From contig NZ_JAQRFI010000016.1 of NCBI RefSeq assembly GCF_028598805.1, forward strand, positions 26,372 through 90,371: a DNA stretch of 64,000 nt, read 5' to 3'. The notes beneath the pieces are model-generated. The model was not told where the DNA came from. It worked only from the letters and a program-made list of their open reading frames with translations, and made no database searches. Source of the DNA: Xenorhabdus yunnanensis (GTDB taxonomy: Bacteria; Pseudomonadota; Gammaproteobacteria; Enterobacterales; Enterobacteriaceae). The translations under genes and the position numbers were made by a program. Shown here piece after piece: positions 35,593 through 46,177 of the stretch (positions within the stretch are counted from its first letter, which is position 1; every line of letters starts with the position of its first letter).

Positions 35593-36245
35593 GCCGGTTT
35601 CGTCATGCGGTGAAAAATCGGGATCAGCATATTCTGACCCTGCGAGTGGCGTGCGGTATTTTGGTGTTGGTATTGCTGCTGACCCTGAGCGGCTGGATGG
35701 CTTCACCGCGTAATCTCACCATCCATAATCCGCCGGACTTACGCACTGGCAGTACGCGTCCGTGGTGGGAAGTGCCTGCCCCCAGTGTCTACAGCTTTGC
35801 CTTTTATATTTTCCAGCAACTGAATGCCTGGCCGAAAAATGGCGCACAGGACTATCCGGCCAAAATTGACGCCTTATCCCCTTATCTGACGCCGGCGTGT
35901 CAGGATTTTCTATGGGAAGATGCCAAAACCCGTGCCGACAGTGGCGAGCTGCTTGATCGGGTGCGCGTGGTGTATGAAATTCCCGGCCGGGGCTATGGGA
36001 CGCGGAGTGTGACGGTACATGGCCGGGATAACTGGGTAGTCCGGCTGGATTTGGTGGCGGATGAATATTATCACGCCGAATCGGTCAAACGGGCGCTGGT
36101 GCGCTATCCGCTGAAAGTGGTGCGCTGGGAGGGCGATGCCGAGCGTAATCCGTTCGGGTTGGCACTGGATTGTTACGATGGAATGCCACAGCGGCTGGAG
36201 GCAATACCACAACTGTCGGAAGAGAAAAAGGGCGTATTTCAATGA
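35589..36245 (+). CDS. ICE protein, TIGR03746 (PFL_4703), VirB8/TraE-like
   Basis: 218 residues. One N-terminal membrane segment (VACGILVLVLLLTLSGWMA) is followed by a periplasmic domain with PPDLRTGSTRPWWEVPAPSVYSFAFYIFQQLNAWP, the family hallmark. This is the size and topology of TraE/VirB8 bridging proteins. The start overlaps the previous stop, and its own stop overlaps the following start (ATGA at 36242). Confidence 0.88.
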   Translation: MSRFRHAVKNRDQHILTLRVACGILVLVLLLTLSGWMASPRNLTIHNPPDLRTGSTRPWWEVPAPSVYSFAFYIFQQLNAWPKNGAQDYPAKIDALSPYLTPACQDFLWEDAKTRADSGELLDRVRVVYEIPGRGYGTRSVTVHGRDNWVVRLDLVADEYYHAESVKRALVRYPLKVVRWEGDAERNPFGLALDCYDGMPQRLEAIPQLSEEKKGVFQ

Positions 36246-37075
36246 GCAGAGTGCCATTTGGCTGTCGTAGTTTTTGGCTGGGATTGGTCAGCCTCTTACT
36301 GTTCAGCGTCAGCGCAAAGGCCGATGAACTGATGAAATGGGAACGTATTCCGTTATCCATTGCGCTCAAAGTCGGTCAGGAGCGGATTATTTTTGCGGAC
36401 AGAAATGTCCGTGTCGGTTTTCCGCCGTCGCTCAGCGATAAATTGCGGGTACAAAGCGCAGGCGGGGCGATTTACCTGAAAGCCAACAATGCCTTCCCGC
36501 AAACCCGCCTGCAATTGCAGGACAGTGAAAATGGCGAAATAATTTTACTGGATATTACGGCTGCCAAAGCGGGGCCAACAGAGCCGGTACGCATTATTTA
36601 TTCGGATGAAAAAAAACCGGTCTCAAAAGAACAATCACAGTCCCAGAGTAAACCTGAATTGTCGGTGCCCGTTCCGGTCGTTTTAACCCGCTATGCGGCG
36701 CAGCAGCTCTATGCACCGTTACGCACTGTAGAGCCGGTTACGGGTATTCAGCCTGTGAACCTGCATTTATCCGGAACCATCTCCACCCTCTATCCGTCAG
36801 AGCCGATTGAGATTTCTCCGCTGGCAGGCTGGGGATTGCACAATCACACCGTCGTGGCACTGAAATTGCGCAATCCCACCCAACGAAAAATCATCCTTGA
36901 TCCACGGGCCTTACAAGGGAAATTTGTAGCGGCAACGTTCCAGCATCGTTGGCTGGGTGAGGCGGGGACACCGGAAGAGACCACGGTATTGTATCTCGTC
37001 ACAAAAGGGCTGCCGGATAACGCCCTTATACCTGAGCCGGTATCGGTGAAATCGGGAGGACGTCATGCAGGTTAA
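36242..37075 (+). CDS. ICE protein, TIGR03749 (PFL_4704), TraK/VirB9-like
   Basis: 277 residues from MSRVPFGCRSFWLGLVSLLLFSVSAKA, a signal peptide. The mature protein is beta-rich (RIPLSIALKVGQERIIFADRNVRVGFP; GWGLHNHTVVALKLRNPTQRKIILDPRAL), as expected for the secretin-associated TraK/VirB9 class of the outer-membrane core. ATG 36242 is fixed by overlap with the upstream stop. It overlaps the next gene by 11 nt. Confidence 0.88.
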   Translation: MSRVPFGCRSFWLGLVSLLLFSVSAKADELMKWERIPLSIALKVGQERIIFADRNVRVGFPPSLSDKLRVQSAGGAIYLKANNAFPQTRLQLQDSENGEIILLDITAAKAGPTEPVRIIYSDEKKPVSKEQSQSQSKPELSVPVPVVLTRYAAQQLYAPLRTVEPVTGIQPVNLHLSGTISTLYPSEPIEISPLAGWGLHNHTVVALKLRNPTQRKIILDPRALQGKFVAATFQHRWLGEAGTPEETTVLYLVTKGLPDNALIPEPVSVKSGGRHAG

Positions 37076-38477
37076 ATCCAATGCGTTGGTGAAAATACTG
37101 GTACCGACGGTACTGGTTGTCGGCGGGTTTATCGGCATTAAAAGTTGCAGCTCAACGGAAAATGTAGCGCCCAATACAACCCAAAATAATGCACTGGCGA
37201 GCCTGTCCCCAGAAGAGTTACAGGCACTGGGGGTCGGCGGGGATACACCGGAAGATACCCTGCGCACGCTGGTCGGGACGCTCAATACCGTGCGGGCAGA
37301 GCAGAAACGCTTAGACCAGCAGAATGCCGATATGCGGAAAGAAAATGACCAGTTAAAAAGTCAGCGTCACGATGTCGCGGGGCAAATAGACGCGGCCGTT
37401 GCCGCCATCCGTCAGGAAGATGAACAACGCCGACGCGAGTTACAGGATGAGCAGCAGGGGGTACTGGCACAGATTGATTTGCTGACGGAACGATTAAATT
37501 CAACGCCTTTGCCTTCTCAGGATAATCAGATGCCGCTTGGGTTGGGACTGACCGGTAGTCCGTATTCTGCCCATCCAGTCAGGGGGCAGGATGAACTTAT
37601 CTGGGTGCCCCCTGCTGATGAAAAGTCTTCAGATATGCAAGCTATGGGTAATGGAAAAACTACGGCGCAATTTCCGACTTCTTTTGTAAGTGAACAATCG
37701 ACAACTGGGCAAAATACACCACAAAATTCCTCGCTTAAGGAAGAAAAGGAAAAACCGGTCTATACCCTGCCTGAAAATGCCACTTTAGTGGGCAGTCAGG
37801 CGATGACCGCGTTATTAGGCCGTGTTCCGGTGAATGGCACGGTCACTGATCCGTATCCGTTCAAAATTCTTATCGGCAAAGACAACCTGACCGCCAACGG
37901 TATCGAACTGCCAGAGGTGGAAGGTGCTGTTGTCTCCGGCTCGGCCAGTGGCGACTGGACACTGGCTTGCGTGCGTGGGCAGGTCAATTCCATCACCTTT
38001 GTTTTTCAGGATGGCATGGTACGCACGTTGCCGGGGGTTGGGCAAAACCAGCAAGGGATCGGCTGGCTGTCTGATGCAAATGGCATTCCCTGTATCAGTG
38101 GTGAGCGTAAATCCAACGCCAGCACCTATCTGCCGACCCTGTTTGCGCTGTCAGCCATGAATTCCGCCGGCGATGTCCTGAACGAAAGTCAGCAAACTGC
38201 CCAAACCAGCGGCACCGGTGGTATCACGTCAGCGTTAACCGGTAATGCGGGACAGGCGGCACTTGGCAAAGCCGTGGCAGGCGGCATGAATGAGATGAGT
38301 GAGTGGCTCAAACAACGCTACAGCCAGACATTCGATGCAGTTTACGTCCCGCCCGGTGCCCGGTTAGTGGTGCATATCACACAACCGCTGGCGATTGATT
38401 ACGAAGCGAAAGGACGTAAGGTGCGTTACGGCTTGAGTGAGTCAACCCAATATAATCATCAGGATGTATTAGATTAA
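37065..38477 (+). CDS. ICE protein, TIGR03752 (PFL_4705), TraB/VirB10-like
   Basis: 470 residues. N-terminal membrane anchor (ILVPTVLVVGGFIGIKSC), a coiled-coil region (about 70-150, LDQQNADMRKENDQLKSQRH), a variable linker, then a C-terminal beta-domain (LLGRVPVNGTVTDPYPFKILIGKDNLTANGIELPE; YVPPGARLVVHITQPLAIDYE). This is the TraB/VirB10 layout spanning both membranes. Intact. The stop overlaps the next ATG by one base. Confidence 0.9.
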   Translation: MQVKSNALVKILVPTVLVVGGFIGIKSCSSTENVAPNTTQNNALASLSPEELQALGVGGDTPEDTLRTLVGTLNTVRAEQKRLDQQNADMRKENDQLKSQRHDVAGQIDAAVAAIRQEDEQRRRELQDEQQGVLAQIDLLTERLNSTPLPSQDNQMPLGLGLTGSPYSAHPVRGQDELIWVPPADEKSSDMQAMGNGKTTAQFPTSFVSEQSTTGQNTPQNSSLKEEKEKPVYTLPENATLVGSQAMTALLGRVPVNGTVTDPYPFKILIGKDNLTANGIELPEVEGAVVSGSASGDWTLACVRGQVNSITFVFQDGMVRTLPGVGQNQQGIGWLSDANGIPCISGERKSNASTYLPTLFALSAMNSAGDVLNESQQTAQTSGTGGITSALTGNAGQAALGKAVAGGMNEMSEWLKQRYSQTFDAVYVPPGARLVVHITQPLAIDYEAKGRKVRYGLSESTQYNHQDVLD

Positions 38478-38833
38478 TGGAAAAGCCTGTCTTTCAATGG
38501 CTGTTTAGTGCCAGCCAGCCTTATTGCCTGCAAGTGCCCGTTACGTGTCTGTCTGAACCCGCGCGGGTTCAGCTTGACTGGCGTTTTGTCGATAAAGAAG
38601 AGTATCGGTTATATCTCTCAGCTGGCAGGGAATACCGGTTGCTTGGTGACGGCGATGTTACTGTCTTTCGTCTGACGGAAATGCAATGGCAGGCGATTGT
38701 TGAGGGCAACGCAGAGGCTCAGCCTGAGCAGTGGGAACGCCAGCCTTTTACCTTATCCGAGCTGGCAGTGCACCCCGAATTTGCCACGTTTACTGCCATT
38801 GGTACCACGGAGTCTGGATCATGCAGAAAATAA
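38477..38833 (+). CDS. Unknown ICE protein between TIGR03752 and TIGR03751
   Basis: 118 residues, soluble, no signal peptide or membrane segment. It starts at the base where the TIGR03752 gene ends (TAATGG) and overlaps the following lipoprotein gene by 11 nt, so it is embedded in the operon. I recognise no domain. Not a standard member of the transfer block, so perhaps specific to this ICE lineage. Confidence 0.7.
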   Translation: MEKPVFQWLFSASQPYCLQVPVTCLSEPARVQLDWRFVDKEEYRLYLSAGREYRLLGDGDVTVFRLTEMQWQAIVEGNAEAQPEQWERQPFTLSELAVHPEFATFTAIGTTESGSCRK

Positions 38834-39221
38834 AATATGGTTGGGTAGTGTGTCTGGCGGGGTTATTGGCAGGCTGTTCGACGTCGAAAGAGGCCTTACT
38901 CCCTGCCGGCGAACAGACCGTGCTGGCGATGTGGCAGGGAAACAAGGCAGGCCATAGCGCAGCACAGGCAAGACAAACCCTGCGCGTGTGTTAACCCCTG
39001 CCGAACGAAACCGGGCACGGGAAGAACCTTACCATTACAGTCGTTCGGTTGAGCATGAAATCAGCCAGCAGTTTCCCCGTTTACCCAATCCCGATATGGT
39101 GATGTATGTTTATCCGCATCTGGCCGCAGGCAATACACCGATACCGGGATACAGTACGGTGTTCCCGTTTTATCAGCAGGTGCAGTATGCCCTGCCGGGT
39201 GAACGCACGGAGGTACTGTAA
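38823..39221 (+). pseudogene. Conjugal transfer lipoprotein, TIGR03751 family, frameshifted
   Basis: The first part has a signal peptide with lipobox (CLAGLLAGCSTSK) and runs into TAA at 38992-38994 after ARQTLRVC. The second part, in another frame from 38988, reads LTPAERNRAREEPYHYSRSVEHEISQQFPRLPNPDMVMYVYPHL to the true end, overlapping the next ATG by one base. Removing one GT from the GTGTGT run at about 38984-38989 joins both halves (LRV-LTPAER). A two-base slippage insertion has thus broken the VirB7/TraV-like lipoprotein. Confidence 0.85.
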
Positions 39222-41977
39222 TGCAAAACATTAACGCATTGAATCGCCCCAGCCAACTGCGTGAGGCGGATGAGGCTGCGGTTTACCGGGCTAACCCTTC
39301 CATCATCGATTATCTCCCTTGGGTGGAATATCTGGAAGACGGGCAATGTTTGTTGCTGGACGACGGTATTTCCGTGGGGGCGGTTTACCGTATTGAACCC
39401 GTGGCAACGGAAGGTCGTCCCCTTGAACGATTGATTGAGATTCGGGATCAGCTGGAAGATGCGATTCAGGACAGTCTGGAAGAAGACGATATTTCACCGT
39501 GGGTGGTGCAGTTTTTTTGTCAGGATGAAGATGATCCTTCCAATTATCTCGATACCTTGCGGGACTATGTGAAACCGTGGGCGCAGGGCACGGCCTTTAC
39601 CGAGGCTTTTCTGGCAGAATCGGCACGTCACCTGAAAAGCATCGCCCAGCCTGACGGAATATTTCAGGATAGCTTAATCACCGGGCAACCGTGGCGGGGG
39701 CAGCAGCGCCAGACCCGAATGGCCGTTTACCGCTGGTTGCCTGCTCATAAATCGAAGGCACACCATCAAACTGTATCGTCGGTGGCGGCACTCAATCAGG
39801 TCTGCGAACGGCTGGTCTCCTCACCGGCGTCTGCAGGGATTGTGGCAACTCGGCAAGATGGTGAGCAGATCCACAGCTGGTTGCTGCGTCATTTTAATCC
39901 GGCCCCGGACTGGGGCATGGCAAAAGCCGATTTCTACCGCACGGTAAGTTATGAAACACCTACACCTTCCGATCTCCCGGTTAACAATGATTTTGCCGAA
40001 AGCCTGTGGTTTACTCCGCCGGTGTCTGATCCCGAAAACGGACTCTGGTGGTTTGATGGCCTGCCACATAAAGCCATTCCGGTTGAACGTCTGCGCCGCC
40101 CGCCTGAGCCGGGTACGCTTACGGGCGAAGTGAAACGGGGGGATAATATCAATGCCCTGATGGATATGATGCCGGAAGGTACCGTAGTCTCCCTGACCAT
40201 CGTGGCGCAGGCACAGGATACGCTGGAAGAGAATTTTACCCGGCTGGCAAAACATGCGGTGGGGGAGAACACCGAATCGGCACGTGTCCGACAGGATGTA
40301 CAGGAAGTGAAAGAACTGCTGGGGCGGCGGCATAAACTGTACCGCAGTGCACTGACCTTTCTGGTTCGCGGCCAGGATTTGGCTGATCTGGTTCAGCGGG
40401 TACACCAGTTATCCTCAACGCTGCTGACCGCCGGATTGCAGCCCGTGCGGCCGGCATTCAGTGTGTCCCCGCTGAATGCCTATTTACGCGCTTTGCCGAT
40501 GGGCTTTAACCCGCAGAAGGACAAAAAACACTGGTTTACCCGTCTGAACTGGGTGCAACATCTGGCCGGGTTATTGCCGGTGACAGGTCGTTCAACGGGA
40601 ACGGGGCATCCGGGTTTCAGCTTTTTTAATCGCGGTGGGGCACCGTTGATCTTTGATCCGATGAACAAGCAGGATCGCACTCAAAATGCTCATTTATTGC
40701 TGTTTGGCCCGACCGGGGCAGGTAAATCCGCGACCCTGTGTGCTTCCCTGGTGCAATTGATGGCCATCCATCGTCCGCGCTTGTTTATTGTCGAAGCGGG
40801 CAACAGTTTTGGTTTATTGGCAGACTATTACGCCAGCTTGGGGTTGACCGTGAATAAAATCGGCATCAAACCGGGTTGTGGCGTCAGTCTGGCACTGTTT
40901 GCCGATGCGCATCAGCTGCTGCAACTGAGTCCCAAACAATTGCGTATTAATGAAGCCGATATTCCTGATACGGATGAATCGCAGGATGAAGGCGATGAAC
41001 AGCGTGATATTCTGGGCGAAATGGAAATTGCCGCCCGACTGATGATCACCGGTGGTGAAAAAAAAGAGGAAGAACGGTTGACCCGTTCCGACCGAGGTTT
41101 GATCCGCGAAGCCATTATGATGGCGGCACAGACCAGCTATGCTGAGGGACGCCAGATGCTGGCCTCTGACTTACAAAATGCGCTTTATGTTATCGCCCGC
41201 AATCATCAGCAGGATGAACACGGACAACCTTTAATCACGGCACACCGACGGGCACGGGCAGATGAAATGGCCGGCGCTATGTCAATGTTCACGCAGGAAT
41301 TTGAAGGGGAACTGTTTAACCGCCCCGGCACGCCGTGGCCGGAAATGGATGTCACTCTGATTGATTTAGGCACGTTGGCGCGAGAAAACTATTCGGCACA
41401 GATGGCACTGGCGATGGTGTCACTGATTAACACCGTGAATAATCTGGCGGAACGCGACCAGTATCAGGATCGCGAACTGCAACTGGTGATTGATGAAGGG
41501 CATATCACCACCACCAACCCGCTGCTCTCTCCCTATATGACCAAAGTCGTCAAGATGTGGCGTAAACTGGGGGCCTGGTTGTGGCTCGCAACCCAAAACC
41601 TCGCCGATTACCCGGATACGGCTGAAAAAATGCTGAATATGGCCGAATGGTGGTTGTGTCTGACCATGCCACCGGATGAAGTGGAGCAAATCGCCCGCTT
41701 TAAGAAACTGACGGAAGAACAAAAAGCCGTGTTGCTCTCCGCCAGTAAACTCCCCCGCTGTTATACCGAAGGGGTGGTGCTGGCGAAAAAAATCGAAGCC
41801 TTGTTTCGGGTGGTGCCACCCAGCCTTTATCTGGCACTGGGGATGACGGAAAAAGAAGAAAAAGCGGAGCGACGGGCACTAATGCGGGCGCATCAGTGCA
41901 GTGAACTGGAAGCGGCGGTTTTGGTGGCCAGAAAAATGGATATTGCGCGGGGATTACGTCTTGAATCCAATGGGTGA
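39221..41977 (+). CDS. Conjugative transfer ATPase, TIGR03744, VirB4/TraC type
   Basis: 918 residues. Walker A GPTGAGKSATLCASL near 496 and Walker B LQLVIDEGHI near 756; further ATPase text is TKVVKMWRKLGAWLWLATQNLADYP. It powers assembly of the type IV secretion system at the inner membrane. Intact and of normal length. Its start overlaps the previous stop by one base. It closes the second transfer block; the cargo region begins beyond. Confidence 0.93.
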   Translation: MQNINALNRPSQLREADEAAVYRANPSIIDYLPWVEYLEDGQCLLLDDGISVGAVYRIEPVATEGRPLERLIEIRDQLEDAIQDSLEEDDISPWVVQFFCQDEDDPSNYLDTLRDYVKPWAQGTAFTEAFLAESARHLKSIAQPDGIFQDSLITGQPWRGQQRQTRMAVYRWLPAHKSKAHHQTVSSVAALNQVCERLVSSPASAGIVATRQDGEQIHSWLLRHFNPAPDWGMAKADFYRTVSYETPTPSDLPVNNDFAESLWFTPPVSDPENGLWWFDGLPHKAIPVERLRRPPEPGTLTGEVKRGDNINALMDMMPEGTVVSLTIVAQAQDTLEENFTRLAKHAVGENTESARVRQDVQEVKELLGRRHKLYRSALTFLVRGQDLADLVQRVHQLSSTLLTAGLQPVRPAFSVSPLNAYLRALPMGFNPQKDKKHWFTRLNWVQHLAGLLPVTGRSTGTGHPGFSFFNRGGAPLIFDPMNKQDRTQNAHLLLFGPTGAGKSATLCASLVQLMAIHRPRLFIVEAGNSFGLLADYYASLGLTVNKIGIKPGCGVSLALFADAHQLLQLSPKQLRINEADIPDTDESQDEGDEQRDILGEMEIAARLMITGGEKKEEERLTRSDRGLIREAIMMAAQTSYAEGRQMLASDLQNALYVIARNHQQDEHGQPLITAHRRARADEMAGAMSMFTQEFEGELFNRPGTPWPEMDVTLIDLGTLARENYSAQMALAMVSLINTVNNLAERDQYQDRELQLVIDEGHITTTNPLLSPYMTKVVKMWRKLGAWLWLATQNLADYPDTAEKMLNMAEWWLCLTMPPDEVEQIARFKKLTEEQKAVLLSASKLPRCYTEGVVLAKKIEALFRVVPPSLYLALGMTEKEEKAERRALMRAHQCSELEAAVLVARKMDIARGLRLESNG

Positions 41978-42080
41978 CAGTCGTTTAATTTTCATGTTCG
42001 AAAAAAGAATTAAGCGCGGTACTTAAGCTGTTTTTTCGGCATGTTACCCCTTTCAGCATGAATGAAAAGGGTAACAACTC

Positions 42081-45000
42081 GTGGTGCAAAAAATCCAGTC
42101 CACTTGGTACAATAGAACAAAATCTCTGATTATCAGCTTGTTAAGTCTGTCACTGAGCTTTCCCGGTCAGGCTATGCCAGAAGATCAAAACCAAGACCCG
42201 CAGGCACAAAAACTGGCCGAAATCACCGCCCAATGGGGCCAACTTACTCAATTGCAATCCCCCAACGAAGCGGTAAAAACAATGGCCGCCCAGAAGTTAA
42301 CGTCTGCGGTGGCGTCGACACTGACACCGTGGTTAAATCAATACGGCAATGCCCGCCTCACACTCCCTTTCGACAATCATTTTTCGTTAAAAGACATTTC
42401 ATTTGATTGGTTGCTGCCTTTTTATCAACCAGTTTCGGGTACTGCATTCAGCCAGTTAGGGGTAAAAAACCACCACGGTCAGACAACAACGGCAGTCGGA
42501 TTTGGCTATCGTTATGTCGCCGATAATTGGTTATGGGGTGCCAATGTCTTCTGGGATGCGTTGTGGCCGGAGCAGCATCACCGTTACAGTCTTGGGCTAG
42601 AGGCCTGGCATGATAACGTCAAATTGTCCGCCAATCTTTACCAGCGCTTATCTCACTGGAAAACCGCGAGGCTCACGGATTTTGATGCAAGACCGGCCAA
42701 TGGCTGGGATATTCAGGCTGAAGCGTATTTGCTTGCTTTTCCTCACTGGGGCGGGCAGTTGAAGTATGAACAATATTACGGGCAGCAGGTTGCATTATTG
42801 GGGGAATCAGAACGCCAGAAAAATCCGTATAGCGTCACCGCTGGGCTGACTTACACGCCAGTCCCCTTAGTGACACTGGGCGCAGATTTTCGGCAGGGTA
42901 AACAAGGTGTCAATGAGAACCGTTTTACTCTGAACCTCAATTATCAATTGGGTGTTCCGTTCAGCCAACAGCTTGATCCAGAGGCTGTGGCACCATTGCG
43001 CAGCCTGAGAGCCGGTCAATCTGATTTTGTGAACCGGCGTAGCGATATGGTGCTGGATTATCAGAAGCAGATCCTGATAACACTAGGCTTTCCGGCATCC
43101 GTTAATGGGTATGAAGGCAAGGAAGTGACCTTTGTACCGATTATCCAATCCAAATATCCGCTGGCACGTTTAGAACTGGATACGGCTGAATTGCAACAGG
43201 CAGGCGGAAAAATGCTTTATCAGTTGCCGGAGAAAGTGACGTTACGGTTGCCGAAAGCCACGGAAAAACCTGTTCGGCTTGCGGGAATAGCCATCGACAG
43301 CCGGGGTAATCGCTCCAACCGGGCAGACATGATGATTATAAGTTTGCCGACCGAAAAACGATTACAGGTGACAGCGAATAAAACGCAGGCAAAAGCCGAT
43401 GGTGATGACCGTGTGATCTATACCGTGATTGTCACCGATCAGGAAGGCACTCCTGTCCCGAATCAGGCCGTGGTTTGGTCAAGTGATAAAGGTGAATTAG
43501 CCCAAACCCGGCAGAACACGGATGCACAGGGGCAGGCAGCGGTTGTGCTCCGCAGCCGTCAGCAGGGTCTGCACACCGTACGCGTTGCTGTCGATGAGCA
43601 CGTTACCATGGCGCCTTCGGTACAGTTTGATGCGGTGCTGATACCCGTGATTACCGTTGATAAGCACAGCGTTAAGGCGAATGGAAAAGCCATGGCGTCT
43701 CTGACTGTCACGGTTAAAAATGCCGACGGTCAACCTGTTCCAAATCAAGCCGTTGGCTGGCAGACCAATCTTGGCTAGTTCTCCTCATTTTCATTAATGA
43801 CTGACCCGAAAGGGCAGGCCACGGCTTATTTAACCAGCCGGGTGTCAGGAAATGCAGAAGTGACGGTGGCGGTCGGCAGTGAAACGGTGATGGCTTCTCC
43901 AATTCGCTTTATTGCCTCGCTAACGCATACGCTTCAGGCGGACAAACAAACCGCTATGGCTGATGGTCAGGACAGCATCATTTATACGGTGAGCGTGCGC
44001 GATGCAACGGATCAACCCGTTGCCAACAGTAAAGTACAGTGGTCAGTGGATAACGGGCAACTGCTGGACAGGCAGGAACAGACAAACAGCCAGGGGGAGG
44101 CAACAGCCCGGTTAGTCAGCCGCACCGCAGGGATGGCAACAGTGAAAGCAGACGTGTCAGGAAAAACCCTCAATGCCCCTTCGGTGATTTTTAAACGTTT
44201 GCTGAAACCCGCTATCACGGTGGACAAAGTCCGGGCTAAAGGTGATGGGCAGGATGCGATTGTGTTAACGGCTATGGTGAAAGATTCACTGGGGTTAACC
44301 GTAGCAAATCAGCCGGTGGGTTGGCAAACGGATTACGGTGTGCTGTCTTCAGAGCGCACACAAACTGATAATCAGGGGCAGACACAGATTCAGCTGAGCA
44401 GTACATTTTCGGGGCTGCATCAGGTTCAGATTCTGGTTGAAGATAATCAGGTGGCAGCGCCTAGTTGTGACTTTTGATGAAGTTCTCTCATCGGCAATCC
44501 GTGTCAATAAAACCCGTGCGGCAGCGGATGGCGAAGACCGGGTGACCTTTACTGTAACAGTGACAGATATTCATGGTCAGGGTGTGCCTGATAAAATCGT
44601 CTATTGGTCGGGGAATTTTGGTGAAATGATTTTTGCAGATGACCGGACAGTCAGTCAGGGGAAAGCTACCGCCACCTTTATCAGTCACCATGCAGGCCGG
44701 GGTGCGGTATCTGCTCAGATTGGTGAGCAGCAGATTGTGTCTCCGGTTGTGGAATTTATCACACCGTTACGCATTGTTGATACTGTTGCTGTTGACAGTC
44801 AGGGTGGCAATGCTAACCAGAAATCCTTTGGTCTCCGGGGGCCTTCAGTATTCTGGCGTGGCGCGAAATTTCGCATTATCACGGGAGGTAATACAGGCAG
44901 AGTGAACTGGCAGAGCGATTCCTCATCAGTCACGGTATTGGGTGATACGGTGATGGTGCAGCAACGCCCTGATGGTGTAAGACTCACGGGCACCGATGAG

Positions 45001-45330
45001 GCGGGGCAACAGGCAGTCCTGACTTTAACGGGTTATACCTAGTTTGAGCGCTCAGGTCTGACGGAAGATTTTTACTCGAATGTAAAACAGATTTGTAAAT
45101 CACTTGGCAGCCAAATTGCTTCCAAATATGCGCTCGAACAGTTCTATGAGGAATGGGGTAATTTTTATCTTTATGATGGCTGGGTAAGTGAGTTTTATGT
45201 GACATCAACGGACTACCTTGCAGCCAGCTCGGGCTCAGCAGAGTATCAGGCAAAATGGGCATTTTGGGCAGAGACAGACCGGTGGGTGAGAAATGCCTGG
45301 GCGATGACGGCATTTGCGTGTGGTAAGTAG
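42081..45330 (+). pseudogene. Inverse autotransporter/invasin-like adhesin, multiply broken
   Basis: A signal peptide (LSLSLSFPGQA) is followed by an intimin/invasin-type beta-barrel (about residues 50-300: QYGNARLTLPFDNHFSLKDISFDWLLP; GANVFWDALWPEQHHRYSLG) and at least four Big_1 Ig-like modules (NADGQPVPNQAVGWQT, DATDQPVANSKVQWS). Lesions are TAG at 43776-43778, an extra T near 44466 (PSVTFDEVL is restored without it) and TAG at 45040-45042. The tail continues in phase to 45330 (FERSGLTEDFYSNVKQICKSLGSQIASKYA... MTAFACGK), a C-type-lectin-like end. Restored length is about 1080 residues. Cell-surface adhesin in intact form; cargo of the ICE. Confidence 0.88.
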
Positions 45331-46177
45331 CAGTATTGAACAGAGTATTCCATTATTTTACCTGTAAGAGAAATGAGCGGCTGTTTGAGCAGTCACTTGA
45401 AACGCCGCTATTTTTTCTTCGTTTTGAATGCCTTTTCTTGGATACGGCATCATATCCAGTGGTGATCCTGATTCAGACACAGGTTCCCCCAGAAAAATGC
45501 TTATCGTTTCAAGTGCTCATTTCTTTGGATCAACAGATTTTCTCGAGCAATCCGTCTCCATGTATTACGTTTTTCTCATCCCTGACCTGACAGATATCGG
45601 TCGATTGATGGGGAGTTCTTAACGAGTTATTCGCCCTCACTAATAAAAAAGTTAGTTAAATATAAATAAATATTGGTTATTATGATGAAAAAAATATTTC
45701 ATTTATATAAGTAACATACTAACAATGTAAAGCACCCATGGTGATGACATAATTAAATAAATTTAATGGTATAATAAAAAACCTTATTCAATATAAAAAA
45801 TATTTCACCGCAATAAAATTGTGGACCAATATTCCATGTTGGTGAAAGTGTGTTAATTATCACATTTCAATGTAACTGATAATTCCCATTTCATTTACAG
45901 AATAAAATTAAAACAGAAGAAAAGACAAATGCTAAGAATAATGCAGTCACAATACAACTAATTGTTTTTTATGGAAATAGGTTAGAATAAAATATGGTTA
46001 CCACGCTAAGTGTTTTAAAATTCCGTTAATTGGTTATTTTTCAGGTAAAAATTTAAGAGTAAAATCACATTTTTAACGATAAATAATATATCATTGAGTT
46101 TTCGATCACTTTCTCACTGCCAGCATAATGTATAAAAATACGCTTTACTGTCATTAATTAATGGAATAAAAACAACT
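45331..46177. other. Long AT-rich gap
   Basis: No gene seen in 850 bp. Very AT-rich from 45630, with several TAAAAA-type tracts, compatible with promoter DNA of the kinase gene and silencing by H-NS-type proteins. No individual site can be supported. Confidence 0.4.

Noticed and set aside
39821..40405. 194-codon frame antisense to the VirB4-type ATPase gene
   Set aside because: Lies wholly inside an intact conserved gene and has no recognisable domain.
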